Below, piece after piece: positions 19,637 through 29,605 of a stretch of 64,000 nucleotides of DNA (positions are counted from its first letter, which is position 1; each line of letters opens with the position of its first letter). The translations under genes were made by a program, and so were the position numbers. The notes under the pieces are model-generated. The model saw only the letters and a program-made list of their open reading frames with translations, was not told where the DNA came from and did not search any database. The DNA is taken from assembly GCF_002179635.1 (NCBI RefSeq), contig NZ_NFOE01000036.1, positions 1 to 64,000 on the forward strand, in the 5' to 3' direction. Source of the DNA: Campylobacter jejuni. GTDB lineage: Bacteria > Campylobacterota > Campylobacteria > Campylobacterales > Campylobacteraceae.

Positions 19637-20821
19637 CTAACTATATATTTTTAATTTTTTAATGCTTTTTTCAATTTGTTTTATTATATTTGCATCATAT
19701 GAAATTTGCTCTAAATGATTAGATTCAAAATAATTTTTTAGTTTTTCAATACTTTTTTCTTCAAACATAGTTGCAAAATAACATAATAAAAATTTTATTT
19801 TTTCTACTTCTTCTTCAAGATTTCTTTGAGATTTTACAATTTTTTTCTTTAAAAAAACTAATTCTTTTCTTAGCTTAAAAGCCACTAAAGACTTTAAAAT
19901 TTGATTTTTTTCTCCTTGATAAAAATCACAATCATTCTTTAAGATAAAATCCATATCAAGAAAAATATCATTGATTTTTTCATCACTTAAAATAAAAATA
20001 TATTTTTCTAATTCAAATTTACAATTTTTATCACTGCATACCTGTTTTTCCAAATTTAAAATATAATTTTGAAGTTTATTTTGAATACTTTTTTCAAAAA
20101 GAGTGCTAAAAAACTCAAAGAAAATACAAATTTGCCTGAGGCTTATAAAAAATTGCTCTAAGCTTTCAAAAGTTAATTTTTGTAAAAAATTTAATCTATC
20201 ATTTTTTAGTCTTTTTAAAAGCGCAAAAAATAAAATTTTACCCGCTTCAAAACTTTGAATTTGGCTTGGGAAATATAAACTAATATCTTCTTGCTTGTCT
20301 AAAATTTTAATACATTTTACACTATCAAAAATTTTAGAAAAATCTCCATATAATGCTAAATTTTTACTATAAAAATTTTCATTATCTGTAATTTCTTTAT
20401 AGTTTTGCAAAAAATGAGATAGGTTAAAGCATTTTGCTTGTTCAAAAGTAGGAAAAATAACTTTCAAAATAATTAAATCTTGCAAATTATTTTTAAATTT
20501 ATAAAGAAAAAACCAAACACCATCAATCTCAAAACTAATTCTAGTTTTTTTAATGATATCCCCTAGAGCATGTTTACTTTGGCGTTTAAATTCTTTTTTA
20601 GAGAGTTTATAAGTTTTTTTATCTATAATATCGTGCAGTTTATAAAGTGAAAATTGATAATAATCTTGATTGATTTTTTTATATTTAACATCACAAAAAG
20701 GACTTATACGCGTAAAGAAAACGCGTATTTTATCCTTAGAATAAGCAATTTTTTCTTCTTTTATAATTTTTATAAAATCATCATTTTCAAGTAAAAAGCG
20801 TCTTTGAACTTCACAAACCAT
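19637..20821 (-). CDS. Protein of unknown function, possible divergent CYTH-like N-terminus (Cj0323-type)
   Basis: A 394-residue, very Lys/Phe/Ile-rich protein that I cannot assign. The first residues MVCEVQRRFLL recall the ExExK start of CYTH domains (EIERRFLV), with Gln in place of the second Glu. The C-terminal half is predicted to be helical, which would suit a CHAD-like partner domain, but the conserved histidines of CHAD are not apparent. The start at 20821 lies one base after the perR stop; an in-frame start at 20848 would run into perR without a ribosome site. Conserved position (perR-this-ubiE) in C. jejuni suggests a real cellular role. Confidence 0.7.
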   Translation of the reverse strand: MVCEVQRRFLLENDDFIKIIKEEKIAYSKDKIRVFFTRISPFCDVKYKKINQDYYQFSLYKLHDIIDKKTYKLSKKEFKRQSKHALGDIIKKTRISFEIDGVWFFLYKFKNNLQDLIILKVIFPTFEQAKCFNLSHFLQNYKEITDNENFYSKNLALYGDFSKIFDSVKCIKILDKQEDISLYFPSQIQSFEAGKILFFALLKRLKNDRLNFLQKLTFESLEQFFISLRQICIFFEFFSTLFEKSIQNKLQNYILNLEKQVCSDKNCKFELEKYIFILSDEKINDIFLDMDFILKNDCDFYQGEKNQILKSLVAFKLRKELVFLKKKIVKSQRNLEEEVEKIKFLLCYFATMFEEKSIEKLKNYFESNHLEQISYDANIIKQIEKSIKKLKIYS

Positions 20822-20822
20822 T

Positions 20823-21236
20823 TTATTTTTTACAAGCTTTACAGCCATTCACATAAGCAAACACACCAAGGTAATCAATAATATTACCGATTTTTTTCTC
20901 AAGATCTTCTTGATATTTATTAATTCCACTATCTTCATAGCATACATCTTCTATATGATTACATTTACTACAAATTACATGAATATGAGGATATTCATAA
21001 ATATCATAACAAGTTTTTTGATTTGGGGTGTTGATTTCTACAACTAAACCTTGTTCTTTTAAAGTATTTAAATTTTTATACACTGTAGCTAAAGAAATAG
21101 AAGGATATTCTTCCTTAATACTTTCATATAAAGATTCAATATTAGGATGTTCATGGCGTTTTAAAATTTTTAAAATACAAAGTCTTTGTGGAGTAGCTTT
21201 TAAATCGCAATTTTTAAGCATTTGAATAAGTTCCAT
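20823..21236 (-). CDS. perR: Peroxide stress regulator PerR (Fur family)
   Basis: A metal-dependent repressor of oxidative-stress genes, 137 residues. The winged helix lies in the first half (TPQRLCILKILKRHEHPN, SLATVYKNLNTL). The metal site has HIHVICSKC and a second CxxC near the C-terminus (GCKACKK), which together bind structural zinc. The sequence PHIHVIC matches PerR better than Fur. In Campylobacter it represses katA and ahpC (ahpC is at 1.2 kb) and itself. It has its own promoter in the 81-base gap after dxs. Confidence 0.9.
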   Translation of the reverse strand: MELIQMLKNCDLKATPQRLCILKILKRHEHPNIESLYESIKEEYPSISLATVYKNLNTLKEQGLVVEINTPNQKTCYDIYEYPHIHVICSKCNHIEDVCYEDSGINKYQEDLEKKIGNIIDYLGVFAYVNGCKACKK

Positions 21237-21262
21237 TATTAATTCTCCGATATTTTTTATAT

Positions 21263-21268
21263 AGTATA
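21263..21268 (-). promoter_or_regulatory. Candidate -10 element of perR
   Basis: TATACT in the context GCGTTATACTATATAAAA, 27 bases before the perR start on the minus strand, in the only sizeable gap of the rplY-uvrA cluster. Confidence 0.5.
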
Positions 21269-21317
21269 ACGCTTTTTTTATAAAAAAATAATTATATTAA
21301 AGGATATTTTTTATCTT

Positions 21318-23147
21318 TTAATAACTTTTGATCTTTTTGCATAAAGAATCAATATCAAGCTCTAAAAATTTTTCTACCTCATTTGTTTTACCATGGGTTA
21401 TAAATTGGTCTGCAAATTCAAAACTTATTAGTTTTATATGATAAAGATTTTCTTTTTGTAAAAAATTTGTAATTAAACTTCCCACTCCTCCTATCTTGGC
21501 ACTATCTGAAAAAACAAACCAAATTTTTGTATTATTTGCTAATTCTTTTAAAAGCTCTTCATCTAAAGGTTTTACAAAAATCAAATCTATTAAGCTTGCA
21601 TAATCTAAACCAAGTTTATCTAAAACTAGTTTTGCCTTAGCCACACCTTGACCAAAACCTAAAAATACTTTATCGCTTTGTGCTTTAGATAAAATTTGAG
21701 CTTTTGCAGGTTTTATCTCACATGGATTAAAATCATCATCTAATAAAAAATTACCCCTAGGATAACGAAAAGCAAAAACACCTTGATGAAAATACGCATA
21801 TTCCATAATTTTTTCCATCATAGCTTCATCTCTTGGGGCCGCTAAAGTAATATTTGGTATAGCACTTAAAAAACTAATATCAAAAACACCTTGGTGTGTT
21901 TCTCCATCTTCTCCTACAATTCCTGCTCTATCCATAGCTATAACTACATTTAAATTCATAATAGCACAATCATGAATAACTTGATCGTAAGCTCTTTGCA
22001 TAAAAGTGCTATAAATTGCTATAAAAGGTTTAAAACCTTCTTTTGCCATAGCTGCCATAGAAGTAACCGCATGTTGTTCTGCAATTGCTACATCCCAAAA
22101 ACGCTCGGGATATTTTTCCATTAGCTTATCTATTCCGGTTCCACTTGGCATAGCAGCAGTTACACCTACTATATTTTCATATTTTTGAGCAAGTTTCAAT
22201 AGTGTATTTGAAAAAATTTCTGTCGCACTTTTTTTACTTACATTTGTTTTTAAGCTTTCTCCACTACTTCTATCAAAAGCACCTACTCCGTGCCATTTAG
22301 CATTTTTACCTTCAGCTAATGTATAACCTTTGCCTTTGATAGTTTGTGCATGCACAACGCAAGGCTTATTCATAGCCTTAGCTTGATTTAGTGCGTTAAT
22401 AACTTCATTTAAATTATGTCCATCAATAGGCCCGATATATTCAAGTCCTAATTCTTCAAATAAAAGTCCAGGCGTAATAAGCCTTAAACCCTCTTCAAAA
22501 CGCTTTGCCATATAAGAAGCACTTTGAGGAAAATACTCTAAAAGATTTTCTATACGTTTTTTAAATTTTTGATAAAACTGCGTTGCCATTGCTTGAGAAA
22601 GATATTTTGAAATAGCTCCGATTGGCTTTGAAATACTCATTTCATTATCATTTAAAATAATCACACAAGGATATTCTCTATCGCCAAGCTCGTTTAAAGC
22701 TTCATATGCCATACCCGCACTTAATGCCCCATCGCCTATTAATACAACAGGCAAACGATCTTCTTTTTTTAATCTTATAGCTTTACAAGCTCCAACCGCT
22801 AAAGATATAGAAGTACTTGAGTGTCCTGCTACAAAATAATCTCCCTCATCAGGCTTTGTATAACCGCTTAAACCATTAAATTGTCTTAGAGTATAAAAAT
22901 TATTTATTTTACCACTTAAAAGCTTATGCGGATAAGATTGATGTGAAACATCAAAAATAAAAGGATCTTTTTGCACATCAAAAACATAATGCATTCCTAT
23001 ACTAAGCTCAACTACACCTAAATTTGAGCTTAAATGTCCGCCATTTTTACTCACTGTATCTATGATAACTTCACGCAAATTACTAGCTAAATTTTCTAGT
23101 TCTTTAATTTGCATATTTTTAATATTTAAGTTATTTAAATCTATCAT
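21318..23147 (-). CDS. dxs: 1-deoxy-D-xylulose-5-phosphate synthase
   Basis: The first enzyme of the MEP isoprenoid pathway, thiamine-diphosphate dependent, 609 residues. The ThDP motif GDGALSAGMAYEALN is near residue 145. The transketolase central region has DRAGIVGEDGETHQGVFD. The start overlaps the fliH stop by four bases (ATGA). The isoprenoid precursors feed menaquinone side-chain synthesis; ubiE is downstream. Confidence 0.97.
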   Translation of the reverse strand: MIDLNNLNIKNMQIKELENLASNLREVIIDTVSKNGGHLSSNLGVVELSIGMHYVFDVQKDPFIFDVSHQSYPHKLLSGKINNFYTLRQFNGLSGYTKPDEGDYFVAGHSSTSISLAVGACKAIRLKKEDRLPVVLIGDGALSAGMAYEALNELGDREYPCVIILNDNEMSISKPIGAISKYLSQAMATQFYQKFKKRIENLLEYFPQSASYMAKRFEEGLRLITPGLLFEELGLEYIGPIDGHNLNEVINALNQAKAMNKPCVVHAQTIKGKGYTLAEGKNAKWHGVGAFDRSSGESLKTNVSKKSATEIFSNTLLKLAQKYENIVGVTAAMPSGTGIDKLMEKYPERFWDVAIAEQHAVTSMAAMAKEGFKPFIAIYSTFMQRAYDQVIHDCAIMNLNVVIAMDRAGIVGEDGETHQGVFDISFLSAIPNITLAAPRDEAMMEKIMEYAYFHQGVFAFRYPRGNFLLDDDFNPCEIKPAKAQILSKAQSDKVFLGFGQGVAKAKLVLDKLGLDYASLIDLIFVKPLDEELLKELANNTKIWFVFSDSAKIGGVGSLITNFLQKENLYHIKLISFEFADQFITHGKTNEVEKFLELDIDSLCKKIKSY

Positions 23148-23959
23148 TCATTAACCATGTTTTTGATTTTTTGCAAACGATTATTAAGGTTTGACTCTAT
23201 ATTACCTGCATCGCTTAATATTAAAACACTTCCTTTATTAATCGCATCATCAAGACTGAATTTGATATCACTTTGCTCTTGTTCTAAATGTGATTTTACA
23301 TATTCAAAATCTTCAGGGCTTAGTTTTAATTCTATTTTAGTAGCATTTTTAAGCTCATTCATAAGCTCTTTTGCTAAATTTAAAGCTATAAGTGAAGAAT
23401 TTTCTTCGAGCTCTTTTGCAATCACTTCTTTTGCAATAATTACAGCTGTATCAGCTAATTCTTTTTCATTTTTAGATAAAAACTCATTTAAATTTTGCAC
23501 TGTATTTTCAAGCTTTTCTACGCTTTTTAAGTATTTTTCCCTCAAGGCTTCTAATTCACTTTCAAATTTTTTTTGAGCTTGCTCATAACCTTCTTTGGTA
23601 AATTTTTCTTTCGCATGTTCTAATTCTGTATTTAAGCGATTATTAAATTCAGCTTCTTGACTTTCTATTTGCATTTGCAACTTAATAATATTTCCTGACA
23701 TTTCATCAGTTTTTTTAAGTAAATCTTCTACAAAATCAGGTTGAATTTGAGGTTGTGGGGCTTGCGGAGTAGCTTCTATTGCTTGATTTTCTACTACTTG
23801 TTGAGTATTTTGACTAAGTGGAGTTTGATTTATAGTTTGAACTTCTTCTTGTTTTTGTTCTTCATTAGAAGACATTTCACTCATAACTTTAAAATGATAT
23901 CCTTCAACCACATGGGCAGAAATATTTTCAGGTGAAATTACATTAGTTAATTTTGCCAT
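23144..23959 (-). CDS. fliH: Flagellar assembly protein FliH
   Basis: A regulator and stator of the flagellar type III export ATPase FliI, 271 residues. A low-complexity Gln/Pro-rich region lies at about 30-75. A long charged coiled coil follows (about 80-180), and then the C-terminal FliH/V-ATPase E-like domain. It follows fliG by four bases. Identity rests on the domain pattern and on the fliF-fliG-fliH order, which is standard. Confidence 0.9.
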   Translation of the reverse strand: MAKLTNVISPENISAHVVEGYHFKVMSEMSSNEEQKQEEVQTINQTPLSQNTQQVVENQAIEATPQAPQPQIQPDFVEDLLKKTDEMSGNIIKLQMQIESQEAEFNNRLNTELEHAKEKFTKEGYEQAQKKFESELEALREKYLKSVEKLENTVQNLNEFLSKNEKELADTAVIIAKEVIAKELEENSSLIALNLAKELMNELKNATKIELKLSPEDFEYVKSHLEQEQSDIKFSLDDAINKGSVLILSDAGNIESNLNNRLQKIKNMVNE

Positions 23960-23963
23960 AATC

Positions 23964-24992
23964 TTACTCTATCATCTCATCAGCCTCACCTACTTGGATA
24001 AGACCTTGTTCTGCAAGTTTTTGTACCACTTCTACAACTTTTCTTTGAGCCTCTTCAACATCTTTTACACGCACAGCGCCCAAAAATCCCATTTCTTCTA
24101 CAAAGGCTTCAGCAGCACGCGTAGACATATTGGACATAAATTTTTGTTTTAAATCCTCGCTTGCACCCTTTAAACCTATCATCAAATCACGTTTATCAGC
24201 AGCCTTTAATACCTCTCTAATCGCATTAGTGCTAAGTTGAGAAATATCATCAAAGGTAAACATTAAATCTTTAATGGTTGTAGCAAGTTTTTCATCACTT
24301 TGCTCAATATAAGAAAGTGTTGTTTTAGAAGCTTTTTGACCCAAACGATTAAGCACTTCAGCAACTGCTCTTGGACCACCCACTTCAACTTTATAAGAAG
24401 TAAGACTTTCAAGTTTACTTTCAAGCACAGCAGATACTCTTTTAATGATTGAAGGTGAAATATCTCCAAGATTTGCCATTCTTATTACAACCTCAGCTCT
24501 TAACTCATCACTAAAATACTCCAAAGTTTCAGCAGCTTGAGTGGTATCCATATGAGCTAAAATCAAAGCTATGGTTTGAGGGTGTTCTTTAATGATAAAG
24601 TCTGCAAGCTGTTGTGGTTTGATTTGAGAAAGATAAGCAAAATTTTGGTTATTTTCCATACTTTTAGTAAGTTTTTCCAAAATTTTATTGGCAATTTCAG
24701 GACCAAAAGTTCTAAATAAAATCTCTTTTGCATATTCCAAACCACCACTTTTTAGATATTGGTTTGACTGTAATAAAGTATAAAATTCCTCAAGAACTGC
24801 AGTAGCAACTGGTTTGTCAACATTTTTTGCTAAAGCAATATAGCGAGAAATTTCAGTGATGACATTAATATCCATATGAGAAAATAAAACTGTCGTTACA
24901 TCTTCTCCAAGTTGGATTAAAAAAATTGCGACCTTTTCTGGCATAGAAAGGTCATCATAGACCATTTTTTGTTCTTCACTAAGCTTTATCAT
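23964..24992 (-). CDS. fliG: Flagellar motor switch protein FliG
   Basis: A C-ring rotor protein that contacts the MotA stator loop, 342 residues. The middle-domain motif EHPQTIALILAHM is near residue 140. The C-terminal torque helix contains charged residues (FDDISQLS and REVLKAADKRDLMIGLKGA). The start overlaps the fliF stop by one base. Confidence 0.96.
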   Translation of the reverse strand: MIKLSEEQKMVYDDLSMPEKVAIFLIQLGEDVTTVLFSHMDINVITEISRYIALAKNVDKPVATAVLEEFYTLLQSNQYLKSGGLEYAKEILFRTFGPEIANKILEKLTKSMENNQNFAYLSQIKPQQLADFIIKEHPQTIALILAHMDTTQAAETLEYFSDELRAEVVIRMANLGDISPSIIKRVSAVLESKLESLTSYKVEVGGPRAVAEVLNRLGQKASKTTLSYIEQSDEKLATTIKDLMFTFDDISQLSTNAIREVLKAADKRDLMIGLKGASEDLKQKFMSNMSTRAAEAFVEEMGFLGAVRVKDVEEAQRKVVEVVQKLAEQGLIQVGEADEMIE

Positions 24993-26677
24993 CAGATATC
25001 CTTCTCACCAAATTCAGCTTCATTTTCAACAAGTTTTTGTAACAATAATGCCACTTCTTCGCCTTTTTCATTAGCTACTGCTCTTAATTTTTCAAGTAAA
25101 ACATCATATTGAAGCGCATCTTCATCAAAACTATCTCCAAAACCAAGTTGTTCTTCAACTTTCTTACGTGCTGCGTTGAATTTTTCAATAGCATCTTCAG
25201 CCTCATCAATAATCTGTCCGTCCTTACCTTCCATTTCTTCTTCAAGCTTAATATCCGCAAGCATTTTTTGTGAAAATGGAACAATAACTTTTTTGTAAAA
25301 GATGAAAAGTAAAATCGCCGCAAAGACATATTTAACAGGCGGGATAAATGGTTCAACAAATCTTGAATAAAAAGTTTGAACCTTATTTTCAACTTTAGCT
25401 GTTCTATGAAATTCTAAATTATTTACTTCAACCGCATCACCCCTAGCAAGATTAAAACCTATAGCACCTTTAGTTAAATTTTCAATCGCTTTAATTTCTT
25501 TATCATTCAAAGGAATGTATTCATTAGTAACATTTCCTTGATCATCAGTAATTACTTTATACTTTCCATCTACCACAACGGCTGCAGAAATTCTTTTAAC
25601 GGTTGCAAATTGCTTAGTAGTATTGGTGATTTTTTTAGAAATTTCATTATTAGTTGTGGTTTGGTTTTTAGTATAAACCTCGCGCGCGCCTTTATCATCC
25701 AAACCTTCCACAGGACCGATGTTTGAAACAGCACCTGGCACACCTTGAATTTCTTTATCTTTATAACCTTCTCTATGCTCTTCTAAAGTTTGCTCGCTAC
25801 GCACAACGGTATTTGGATCATATACTTCACTTTGTGATTCTTCTTTAGAAAAATCATAATCAATACTAACCTTTGCTACCACCCTATCATAGCCACCTGC
25901 AAATGGAGCAATAGAAGCAACGATTTTTTGTTCTAATTCGTATTCTTGATCTCTTTTGTATTTAATTTGAGCAGCTATTAAATCACTTTCAAAAGCACCC
26001 TCATCATCTAAAGGAATACCTTTTTGATCCATGATTTTTACATTTTCTGGAGTAAGTTTTGTTACCGAAGAAGCAATTAAGTTTTTAATCCCCATAATTT
26101 GCTTTTTATTAAGCTTTAAACCTTCTTTTATTGTCAAAGCTACTGAAGCAGTTGGTGGAACTTGTTGCTGGGTAAAAAGTGTATCTTTAGCAAAAGCAAT
26201 ATGCACCGTAGCGCTATGAATAGGCTCTAAACTTTCAATCGTTCTAGCAAGCTCACCTTCTAATGCTCTTTGGTATTTTACCTTTTGTTCAGCTTCTGTG
26301 GCTCCAAATTCTTGTTTATCAAAAAGCTCAAAGCCTACTTTATTATCTTTTGGCAATAATCCTGCTGAGGCAATAGCTAAACGCTGTTTATATACTTGCT
26401 CATTAGGAACTAAAATCGTTCCTTCATTGCGCAAAATATAAGGAACTCCACTTTTTTCAAGCTGCGTTACTATCATCGCTGAATCACTAGTATTAGCATT
26501 TTCAAATAATACTGAATATCCAGCCTCGCTAGCCACTGTAGAGCCACTTCTAAAAAGGGTTAAAAATACTAAAAATCCAACTACAACAACAATAGAAGCA
26601 GCAATGATAATACGCTGTCTTAAACTTAAATTTTGATAAAGCTGACCTACTTGGTGCAGTATAGTTTTATAATCCAT
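24992..26677 (-). CDS. fliF: Flagellar MS-ring protein FliF
   Basis: Forms the MS ring in the inner membrane, the base on which the flagellum is assembled, 561 residues. A membrane segment lies at about 23-43 (IIIAASIVVVVGFLVFL) and a second at about 450-470. A large periplasmic region lies between them, with the YscJ/FliF motif VHIAFAKDTLF. The C-terminal cytoplasmic tail binds FliG. RBS AGGAAATAA precedes the ATG. It is the first flagellar gene in this cluster. Confidence 0.96.
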   Translation of the reverse strand: MDYKTILHQVGQLYQNLSLRQRIIIAASIVVVVGFLVFLTLFRSGSTVASEAGYSVLFENANTSDSAMIVTQLEKSGVPYILRNEGTILVPNEQVYKQRLAIASAGLLPKDNKVGFELFDKQEFGATEAEQKVKYQRALEGELARTIESLEPIHSATVHIAFAKDTLFTQQQVPPTASVALTIKEGLKLNKKQIMGIKNLIASSVTKLTPENVKIMDQKGIPLDDEGAFESDLIAAQIKYKRDQEYELEQKIVASIAPFAGGYDRVVAKVSIDYDFSKEESQSEVYDPNTVVRSEQTLEEHREGYKDKEIQGVPGAVSNIGPVEGLDDKGAREVYTKNQTTTNNEISKKITNTTKQFATVKRISAAVVVDGKYKVITDDQGNVTNEYIPLNDKEIKAIENLTKGAIGFNLARGDAVEVNNLEFHRTAKVENKVQTFYSRFVEPFIPPVKYVFAAILLFIFYKKVIVPFSQKMLADIKLEEEMEGKDGQIIDEAEDAIEKFNAARKKVEEQLGFGDSFDEDALQYDVLLEKLRAVANEKGEEVALLLQKLVENEAEFGEKDI

Positions 26678-26691
26678 TTATTTCCTACAAA

Positions 26692-27783
26692 CTAAAAATT
26701 TTTAGAAAACTCTTCAAAAAACCTTGAATTTTCATACTCTGTACCTATACTTATACGCACAGCATTTAAACCATAACTTTGTAAATTTCTTATTATTATA
26801 CCGTTTTTAAGCAGTTTTTCAGATAAATCTGTGCTATTTTTTTCATCAAAAAAATAGGTAATAAAATTTGTATAGCTTGGAATGTATCGAATTTTATATT
26901 TTTTAGCAAAATCTTCATAAAGTTTCATTTGTGAAAAATTATTTTCTAAGGTTTTTTGCACAAACTCATCATCATCTAGTGCAGCAACAGCAGCTTTTAA
27001 ACTCAAATTAGTCACATTAAAAGGTGCTCTTAACTTATAAAATGCATTGATAATTTCCTTGCAAGCTATGCCATAACCCACTCTCATACCGCCCAAGCCA
27101 TAAAGCTTAGAAAATGTTCCTAGATATACTACATTTTGAAATTTATGAATTAATTCTTTAGGGTTAATATGCTTTTTGCTATCTTTAAATGAAGCAAATT
27201 CATTATAAGCTCCATCAATGGCCACCAAACAATCCTCATCAATTTTTTCTAAAAATTCAAAAACCGCACTTGCATCCAAACACTCACCCAAAGGATTATT
27301 TGGTAAGCATAGAAAGATTACTTTAATTTCATTTTTATGCTTTTGATATAACTCATATAACTCATTTAAATCATGGGTTAAACTTGGAGTTTTATAAACC
27401 TTAACTCCTAGTTGTTTTGCATAAATTTCATACATAGCAAAACTAACCCCACATTGTAAATAAGCCTTAGAATGATCAAGTTTTGCATGCACTATATATT
27501 CTATGATTTGATCGCTCCCACTACCTATGATGAGATTTTCTTTTAAAATATCATATTTTTGCGCTAGGGCTTGTTTTAACTCACTCATAGTATCATCAGG
27601 ATATAAATGAGCTAAATGTGCATTATTTATGATGGCTTCTTTGGCCTTTTTGCTTGTACCATAAGGATTTTCATTACTTGCTAACTTAATAACTTCTTTT
27701 AAACCATATTCTTTAGCAATTAAATCCATATCCTTGCCACTTTCATAAGTTTTAATAGCTTCCAAAAAAGGATTAAATTTCAT
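26692..27783 (-). CDS. hisC: Histidinol-phosphate aminotransferase
   Basis: PLP-dependent aminotransferase of histidine synthesis, 363 residues from the chosen start. Motifs: [10 protein letters not shown] near the N-terminus, CLPNNPLGE, and the PLP-lysine region [16 protein letters not shown]. The frame is open to 27810, but the ATG at 27783 has AGGAG at ideal spacing and gives [11 protein letters not shown], the normal start. It overlaps pheA by 11 bases. In this position next to pheA it may also act on phenylpyruvate, as HisC enzymes in other bacteria do; that is inference. Confidence 0.93.
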   Translation of the reverse strand: MKFNPFLEAIKTYESGKDMDLIAKEYGLKEVIKLASNENPYGTSKKAKEAIINNAHLAHLYPDDTMSELKQALAQKYDILKENLIIGSGSDQIIEYIVHAKLDHSKAYLQCGVSFAMYEIYAKQLGVKVYKTPSLTHDLNELYELYQKHKNEIKVIFLCLPNNPLGECLDASAVFEFLEKIDEDCLVAIDGAYNEFASFKDSKKHINPKELIHKFQNVVYLGTFSKLYGLGGMRVGYGIACKEIINAFYKLRAPFNVTNLSLKAAVAALDDDEFVQKTLENNFSQMKLYEDFAKKYKIRYIPSYTNFITYFFDEKNSTDLSEKLLKNGIIIRNLQSYGLNAVRISIGTEYENSRFFEEFSKNF

Positions 27784-28846
27784 TACTTTCTCCTGATAAA
27801 TACGATCCAAGCCATTTTATATGTTCAGCTTTTTTTAATACTCTTTGGACATTTTCATCATCAATATGCCCTTCAAAATCTATATAAAAACTATGCACAA
27901 ATTCTCTTGTTTTTATAGGGCGTGATTCAAGTTTTGTTAAATTTATCCCTTCTTTTTTAAACTCATATAATAAATCACTAAGCCCACCTGGTTTATGTGC
28001 AGCAAGTGCTAAGATGGAAGTTTTGCAATGAGGCATTTGAGGTATTTTTATATCACTTAAAATCAAAAACCTAGTACGATTTGCCAAATTATCCTCAATC
28101 GTTTCAAACAATATAGGTACATTATAAAGCTTTGCTGCAATTTTAGAACAAATTGCAGCTGAAGTAACATCTTGTGAAGCTAAGTAAGCCGCATGAGCTG
28201 TGGATTTACTTGCTACAAATTCTACTTCACTTAAATCATGACTTTCTAAAAAATTTCTACATTGATTATAGCCTTGCGGATGAGAATATATGCGTTTAAT
28301 ATCTTTTAAATTTTCACTCATACTTACAAAAGAATGATGAATGTCCATATAAATTTCAGCAAAAATCTTTACATCTTCGTATTTTCCAAGACAATCAAGC
28401 GTCACACCCACTGCACCTGCTGTATTATTTTCTATAGGTACCACTCCATATTTTGCCTCTTTGTGAGCTAATTCTTTAAAAACATCTTCTATATTTGCAA
28501 GTGGAGTATAACGACTCATAGTGCCAAAACGCGTTCTTGCCACTTGATGGGTATAGCTTCCCTCAGGTCCTAAATAAGCTATACTTTGAGGCATTTCTAA
28601 ATTTCTTGATACAGCAAAAATTTCTTGGTAAATTGCTTCGATTGCATTTTGATCTAATAAACCATGATTATAATTTTTAAGTCTATTTATAATAGCTCTT
28701 TCGCGTTCAGGTCTATAAATACTCCCACCTAAATTTTGCTTGATAACTCCTATATCTTTAACATGGAGCATTCTTTCATTAAGTAAAGCCAAAATTTTAT
28801 CATCAATAGTATCAATTTTATTGCGTAATTTTTCTATCTCTTTCAT
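27773..28846 (-). CDS. pheA: Chorismate mutase / prephenate dehydratase (P-protein)
   Basis: A bifunctional enzyme of phenylalanine synthesis, 357 residues. An AroQ chorismate mutase domain lies at about 1-85. The prephenate dehydratase domain lies at about 90-270 ([34 protein letters not shown]). A C-terminal ACT domain ([20 protein letters not shown] then [11 protein letters not shown]) binds phenylalanine for feedback control. It overlaps the HAD gene by four bases. Confidence 0.97.
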   Translation of the reverse strand: MKEIEKLRNKIDTIDDKILALLNERMLHVKDIGVIKQNLGGSIYRPERERAIINRLKNYNHGLLDQNAIEAIYQEIFAVSRNLEMPQSIAYLGPEGSYTHQVARTRFGTMSRYTPLANIEDVFKELAHKEAKYGVVPIENNTAGAVGVTLDCLGKYEDVKIFAEIYMDIHHSFVSMSENLKDIKRIYSHPQGYNQCRNFLESHDLSEVEFVASKSTAHAAYLASQDVTSAAICSKIAAKLYNVPILFETIEDNLANRTRFLILSDIKIPQMPHCKTSILALAAHKPGGLSDLLYEFKKEGINLTKLESRPIKTREFVHSFYIDFEGHIDDENVQRVLKKAEHIKWLGSYLSGESNEI

Positions 28847-29604
28847 TTAAACCTCGATATGTAGTAATCCTTAATACTATCATATACAAAATTAAGTTTA
28901 GTTGCATCAAGACCTTGAGTGTTAGAAATTTTACCACTTAAAACCAAAGCTGTTTGCATACCAAGCTCATAAGCACCAAGCAAATCACCTTTAAAATCAT
29001 CACTAATGATTAAAGTATTTTCAAAACTTGCATTACAATCTTGCTGTTTTAATAAATTTAAAGCACTTTCATAAAAAGCCTTGCTAGGTTTTCCTATCAC
29101 CTTATAATCAAACTCGCATGCATTTTTAAGCATAGACATGATACTTCCAACACCTGGATAAAGCCTTGAGTTTTTCTTATAAATACTACCCTCATGCATT
29201 GCTATAGCTTGCACACCATTTTTAAGATACTCTATCATACTAGCAAAATCTTGAAATTTAAAATCATCATAACTTGCTACCAAGAATGCTTTTGGATTTT
29301 TATAATCAAGCTCATAACCTAGCTCTTGAAGTGAATCTAAAAATTCTTTTGCTCCAAAAGCTGCTATTTTACAAGGTTTTAAATGATCTTTTAAAACACA
29401 AAAAGGATCGATATAAACTTTTTCATTAATTTCAAAACCCAAATTTTGCAAATAATTTAAAAAATCTAATTTTTTGGTATTATTAGTAATAATCACATAA
29501 GGAATTTTTTCCTTATTTAAAGTTTTAATGAGTTCTAAAGCACCATTTATAGGACTTTTGTCATAATCTGAAATCAAAGTCCCTTGCACATCTAAAAACA
29601 ACAT
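28843..29604 (-). CDS. HAD-superfamily (NagD-like, class IIA) protein with altered motif I
   Basis: A 253-residue HAD protein. The fold is recognisable from VIITNNTKK (motif II), a C2-type cap in the middle, GKPSKAFY (motif III) and ISDDFKGDLLGAYELGMQTALV (motif IV). Motif I reads LDVQGTL. The second aspartate of the classic DxDGT, the general acid/base in phosphatases, is Gln. The nucleophile is kept, so the enzyme may be slow or may not be a phosphatase. It is one base downstream of lysA and overlaps pheA. It corresponds to Cj0315. Confidence 0.8.
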   Translation of the reverse strand: MLFLDVQGTLISDYDKSPINGALELIKTLNKEKIPYVIITNNTKKLDFLNYLQNLGFEINEKVYIDPFCVLKDHLKPCKIAAFGAKEFLDSLQELGYELDYKNPKAFLVASYDDFKFQDFASMIEYLKNGVQAIAMHEGSIYKKNSRLYPGVGSIMSMLKNACEFDYKVIGKPSKAFYESALNLLKQQDCNASFENTLIISDDFKGDLLGAYELGMQTALVLSGKISNTQGLDATKLNFVYDSIKDYYISRFK

Positions 29605-29605
29605 T

